Source of the DNA: Ursus arctos
Taxonomy: Eukaryota > Chordata > Mammalia > Carnivora > Ursidae
Direction of reading: 5' to 3'
Length of the DNA: 64,000 bases
Assembly (NCBI RefSeq): GCF_023065955.2
Contig: NW_026622930.1
Span: forward strand, 18,081,449 to 18,145,448
Shown here piece after piece: positions 60,240-64,000 of the stretch (its first letter is position 1; each line of letters starts with the position of its first letter). The notes under the pieces are model-generated. The model ran no database searches. It was not told where the DNA came from and saw only the letters and a program-made list of their open reading frames with translations. Both the position numbers and the translations under genes were made by a program.

Positions 60240-61890
60240 CTTAACTAAATTAAATAAAGCAAAACAAAACTCTTATGACCTCACTGACCTTCTGGGTTCA
60301 ATGATTTCTTGTCTCCCTTTGCCTCACATTGTCTATTCTCACTTTAATTTCTTTCCTCCCCTCTTGTTGCACCCAAACCAATTCAGATGTTTTTCCCTTC
60401 ACCACTGCACGCCACTCCTCTCTACTTTTCCTGTTTAGCTTACCAGTAACTGCCATATAGCGAAATCCAATAGTTCACTTTCAGTCTTCATATTGTTTTG
60501 ACTATTGCCCTCCCAAAACTCATGTCCACCTGGAACCTCGAATATGACCAAAGGCGAGGAACTCGAACGATTGTTAGCAATTACCAGAAGCTGGTAGAGG
60601 CAAGGAAGGATTCTCCTCCAGAGCTTTCAGAGGGAGCATGGTCTTGCTCGATTTCAAACTCTAGACTTAGTGATAAATCATTGAGGCAGCCCCAGGAAGC
60701 TGACATAGTCCTTATTTTACTGAATGAGTACATTTGATTCAGTTGCTTACTCTCCTCTACTATAAACATTTAATTTACTTGGCAACCAAGACACTACAGT
60801 CATCTAATTTGCCCCCTACTTCTCTGGATACTCCTTATCAGTCTCCTGGTCCTTCTTTATCTCCCTAACTTCCAAACACCAGAGCACTTAGGGCTTGATC
60901 CTTATACTAACATCCTCCCTGGGTGATCTTATCCAGTGTCATGGCCTTAATTATGCTGATGATTCCTGAATTTATATTTCCAGTCCATACCTTCCACCTG
61001 AACATCTGTGTAGTTTTCTTCTTAATATTTCCATCTCTATTCCAATGGGCATCTCAAATAGAACATGTCCCCCCAAACTGAAAAAGTAATGAGTAGGACT
61101 GTGCTATTTTGTGTACTAATCAATAGAGAGCATTTGCCTTCTCTCTCCAACCAAGAAATAATAAAAACTAATAATCTGGCTATAATTCGGATTAAACACC
61201 TTGGTATTTTGTCTTCTTCATTGGAGTTTTGGTTTTTGAAACCTCACACTGTATATTAGGTTTCAACACACAAGTTCGGAAGAGATACAAGCATTAAGTC
61301 TATAGCAGTCCCAATCCAATCATAGGAAGTCATGTTAGCTTTATAATTTATTCAAAGTCAAATTACTACTCCCTACTTCCTGTATTGGCATGTGGCTGCA
61401 AAACACCATGATCTTTCTCCTGCAATATTGCGCTAGACCCTCAGTTGGGCTTTCTCTTTCAAACATTTTTTCTCTACAATTCATAGGAGCCAGAATGATC
61501 CTTTATAAATATAAATCATATCATGATATCTCTGCCTCATAACTTCCAATACCCTTGTGTTGCATTTATTGCAAAATACGAACTCTACCCTGGGCCTGTA
61601 AGATCCTATGGGATACAGCCTCCATGACCTCCTCCCACGTGCCATCTTTCTCATTGCTTCTTCTTCTCAAGCTCCCTTACTCTTCTTCTTTTTTGTCAAA
61701 CAAGCCAAACTTCTTATATAGCTTTTGCCATGTCATTCATGTCGATCTTACTACAAATTTTTAAAGGCTATTTTTTGTAATTTAAGTTTTAGATTTAATG
61801 TAGCCTCACAGAGGTCTTCCATGACCATCTGATTTGTTATTCTAAAATTCACTCATATTAAAAGGCACTGTAGTATGATATTCATAATTT
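60240..61890 (+). repeat. L2 LINE, long diverged copy
   Basis: Sense L2 landmarks run in order over about 1.6 kb: 'acctcactgaccttctgggt', 'gtgtcatggccttaattatg', 'ctgatgattcctgaatttat', 'gggcatctcaaatagaacat', 'gaactctaccctgggcctgt', 'cctccatgacctcctcccac', 'tagcctcacagaggtcttcc'. All frames are broken. An MLT1-like insertion occupies about 60495-60730. Confidence 0.65.
60495..60735 (+). repeat. MLT1-like (MaLR) fragment inside the L2
   Basis: The segments 'ccaaaactcatgtccacctg', 'gttagcaattaccagaagct', 'ggtagaggcaaggaaggatt' and 'tccagagctttcagagggag' match the sense MLT1/MaLR LTR order with an internal deletion. The 79-codon open frame here is not a gene. Confidence 0.5.
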
Positions 61891-62838
61891 ATTTCAAAAG
61901 TGTCAGGTTACACAGTTTTATAATACATGTGTGCCAATTATCTTGAGCTTTGATTAGAAGGGTGTCTACTGCCCTAATCAAGAATTCACATTCCTGGGAT
62001 GGTTAATTCTGCCTTTATGGCAGGAAGCATATATTCCAGGGGGACCTACTATAAGTCATTCAGCCACCACATTGAGAAATTAGATTTAATTGGTAAAATT
62101 AGTGTCCTTTTAACTGGAATAATGAATGTTTAGGATGGGGTCTCATTAATAAATTTGAAGGTAGAAATGAAGTGCTGTTGGCTTAAATGCCTTATATACA
62201 TTCAGCACTCTGGTATGAATAGAGTATCAATAACCAGAATGGTATGTAAAATGTACTCTTGGGGATGGGACACATGAACTAATCACTAACAGTCATCCAA
62301 ACTCTGAAATTGGCAGCTTTCTGTTTGATTTTAATTCTAAGGGGAACCTCACTGTAATGGAATTTCATCAAATTTATAAAATTTATAAAGCGAGGTTCAT
62401 GGACTGTTTTGTGTCTGCTTTGCTAATTAATGGTTAACTAATAAATGTCAGTATAGTGGCAGTAATTGGTCTAAAATGTGCTATCAATTTGTGGGTAGAA
62501 CAGCTAATTGGTGCTCTCTTTAAACAGATGACTATTCTTAACTATTACAAAGAATCTGAGAGCTATGCTTTTCCTGTGCTAGTCTTTTCTCCGAGCCTTG
62601 CACCCAATGGTAATCAGTAGAACAAATTATTTAAAAGCTCAAACGAGTTTGAACTTAATCCATTCTGATCATTCAGTTGGTCCTTCAGGAAATGTTCAGC
62701 CGGCTTTGCAGGAAAAAATTAGTCCTTCGCATAGCCACTCTTTTCCCTCTTTCTATTCCTGAGATGGCATATGCACATACTGTGAGGAAAAAGCATTATG
62801 CATCCTTGCAGCAAACATGCAATTTGTTCTTGGTTAGA
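61891..62838. other. No gene seen; TAAT-rich, repeat-free
   Basis: Several 'taatta'/'attaat' motifs and no recognised repeat. It could be conserved regulatory sequence or simply AT-rich DNA. Confidence 0.4.
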
Positions 62839-63053
62839 ATATCCTCTGGCACCTGGGTGACCCAGTTGGTTGAGTGTCTGACTCTCAATTTTGGCTCAGG
62901 TCATGATCTCGGGGTCGTGAGATTAAGCCCCGCATCCGGCTCCACACTCAGTGCGGAGACTTCTTGAGATTCTCTCTCCTTCCTGCTCATGCTCGCTCTT
63001 GTTCTCTCTCTCAAATAGATAAATCTTTAAAAAAATATATATATAGCCTCTGG
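62839..63053 (+). mobile_element. Can-SINE with target-site duplication
   Basis: SINE at 62850-63042: head 'gcacctgggtgacccagttg', 'tgtctgactctcaattttgg', 'cgtgagattaagccccgcat', (CT)-rich block, tail ending in (AT)n. Duplication 'atatcctctgg' (62839-62849) and 'atagcctctgg' (63043-63053). Confidence 0.96.
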
Positions 63054-63332
63054 AATCTATGTCAGGTCCCATTTCCACCAGGGATTTCTTGCTTTCCATT
63101 TGTAGCCAAGTTTTGCTACAAGTGTGACTCATGGTCTGCACAGGACCCACTCATCCTCCCTGGCTGACTGAGTTCTTGCCAGTAGCAGATCCTTAAGTGA
63201 GGATGCCCAATTTTTCCATCCAGTTGCTGGTCTGGCATTGACCATGCCCTCCATGCTACCAACCCTTGTCTCAGAATCATCTCATTCTGACACAGCAAGC
63301 TCCATGGAAGGGCATCTGCCATTTAACTCAAT

Positions 63333-63336
<4 letters not shown>

Positions 63337-63364
<28 letters not shown>
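63337..63364. repeat. Poly(A) tract, 28 A
   Basis: Twenty-eight uninterrupted A after complex sequence with no recognised SINE or LINE body. Origin unclear. Confidence 0.95.
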
Positions 63365-63365
<1 letters not shown>

Positions 63366-63534
63366 AGGAGAAATAAGGGTTTCTCGAGAAAGTTAAATAG
63401 TTCTGGTCACGGTCCAGGTTGGGAGGGGAGGCACAGTGGGAAAGAGGGACTCCTGCATGCTAACACAGACTCCAAGTCCAAAGGACTGATTCTTTGCCTT
63501 TATGATGTTCCCTTAATCACAAAAGCATCTTACA

Positions 63535-63692
63535 CTTTTTTCTTTTCTTTTCATTTCATTTCATTTCTTTTCTTTTCTTTTCTTTCTTTTCTCTTCTCTT
63601 CTCTTTTTCTTTTCTTTCTTTTCTTTTCTTTTCCTTTCCCTTTCTTTTCTTTTCCTTTCTTTTCTTTTCTCTTCTCTTCTCTTTTCACTTTT
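63535..63692. repeat. (TTTTC)n-like pyrimidine tract, L1 tail
   Basis: About 155 bases of TTTTC, TTTCT, CTTCT and TTTCA units immediately before the 3' end of an antisense L1. On the L1 strand this is an expanded (GAAAA)n-like tail, as expected for a degraded poly(A) tail. Confidence 0.93.
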
Positions 63693-63693
63693 G

Positions 63694-64000
63694 TTATTTA
63701 AATTCAATTAACCAACACATAGCACATTAGTTTCAGAGGTAGTGTTCAATAATTCATCAGTCACAAGTAACACCCAGTGCTCATCACATCAGGTGCCCTT
63801 CTTAATGCCCATCACCCACTTACCCCATCCCTCTACCCCCCTCCCCTCCAGCAACCTTCAGTTTGTTTTCTATAGTTAAGAGTCTCTCATGGTTTGTCTC
63901 CCTCTCTGGTTTCTTCCCATCCAGTTTTCTCTCCTTTCCCTTATGGTCCTCTGCACTGTGTCTTATATTCCACATATGAGTGAAACAATATGATAATTGT
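63694..64000 (-). mobile_element. Carnivore L1 3' UTR, antisense, runs off the window
   Basis: The plus strand reads 'tttaaattcaattaaccaac', 'acatagcacattagtttcag', 'tcaataattcatcagtcaca', 'cacccagtgctcatcacatc', 'aggtgcccttcttaatgccc', 'aagagtctctcatggtttgt', 'tccacatatgagtgaaacaa'. This is the complement of the 3' UTR and ORF2 end of a relatively young carnivore L1. Only the 3' end is in view; the rest lies beyond 64000. Confidence 0.95.

Noticed and set aside
1123..63053. tRNA genes at the heads of the SINEs
   Set aside because: The tRNA-like heads with A and B boxes belong to Can-SINEs; none folds as a free tRNA with proper ends and anticodon arm.

Overview
This is nuclear DNA from a caniform carnivore, most likely a bear (Ursidae). 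About twenty tRNA-Lys-derived Can-SINEs are scattered through it. Several (about 11756, 30815, 35183, 40987 and 49443) have the body and tail I associate with bear and giant-panda SINEs: a 'ggcgtgatc' stretch, then 'ctcgctggctgtctct' before the (AAAT)n tail. The order is read from sequence. The family assignment is recalled, since I could not search a repeat library. Nothing prokaryotic (operons, rRNA, CRISPR) is present.

I find no intact protein-coding gene. The window is AT-rich, every open frame is short, and the longest are low-complexity microsatellite, SINE or LINE translations. It looks like a gene desert or a long intron. Two places deserve a gene-level look: a degenerate coding-like block at 54.6-55.4 kb interrupted by a SINE, and a candidate non-coding exon with good splice sites at 20.87-20.98 kb.

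Layout: 0-10 kb has three to four SINEs, an L1 3' end and a MIR. 10.2-12.1 kb is an ancient antisense L1 split by a SINE. 13.8-14.2 kb is an L1 3' end. 17.2-19.3 kb is an ORF2-derived L1 relic split by a young-looking SINE. 22.8-23.4 kb is a three-layer nest (SINE in SINE in MIR). 24-25.2 kb holds two unassigned LTR-like blocks. 26.6-27.1 kb is a hAT/MER33-like DNA transposon, followed by an L2. 30.4-31.2 kb is an ERVL/MLT2-like LTR, then two SINEs joined tail to tail. 31.9-38 kb has MIRs, L2s, a long (TG)n and SINEs. 38.7-42.4 kb has an L1 end, an L2 and three SINE loci, one holding an oppositely oriented SINE. 43-44.4 kb has two old LTR-like blocks. 46.4-46.8 kb has two MIRs. 48.9-49.7 kb is a rearranged antisense MaLR LTR with an 85% inverted duplication of its flank and two SINEs. 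51.2-51.7 kb is an L1 3' end. 53.6-56.7 kb combines a purine tract, the coding-like relic, a 376-base pyrimidine tract and a GATA array. 60.2-61.9 kb is a long L2 with an MLT1-like insertion. The window ends inside an antisense L1 whose tail is a (TTTTC)n-like tract.

No genes can be said to work together here. The main content is a layered record of retrotransposition (L2/MIR, then MER33/MaLR/ERVL, then L1, then Can-SINE) plus a few local rearrangements and tracts likely to form unusual DNA structures.
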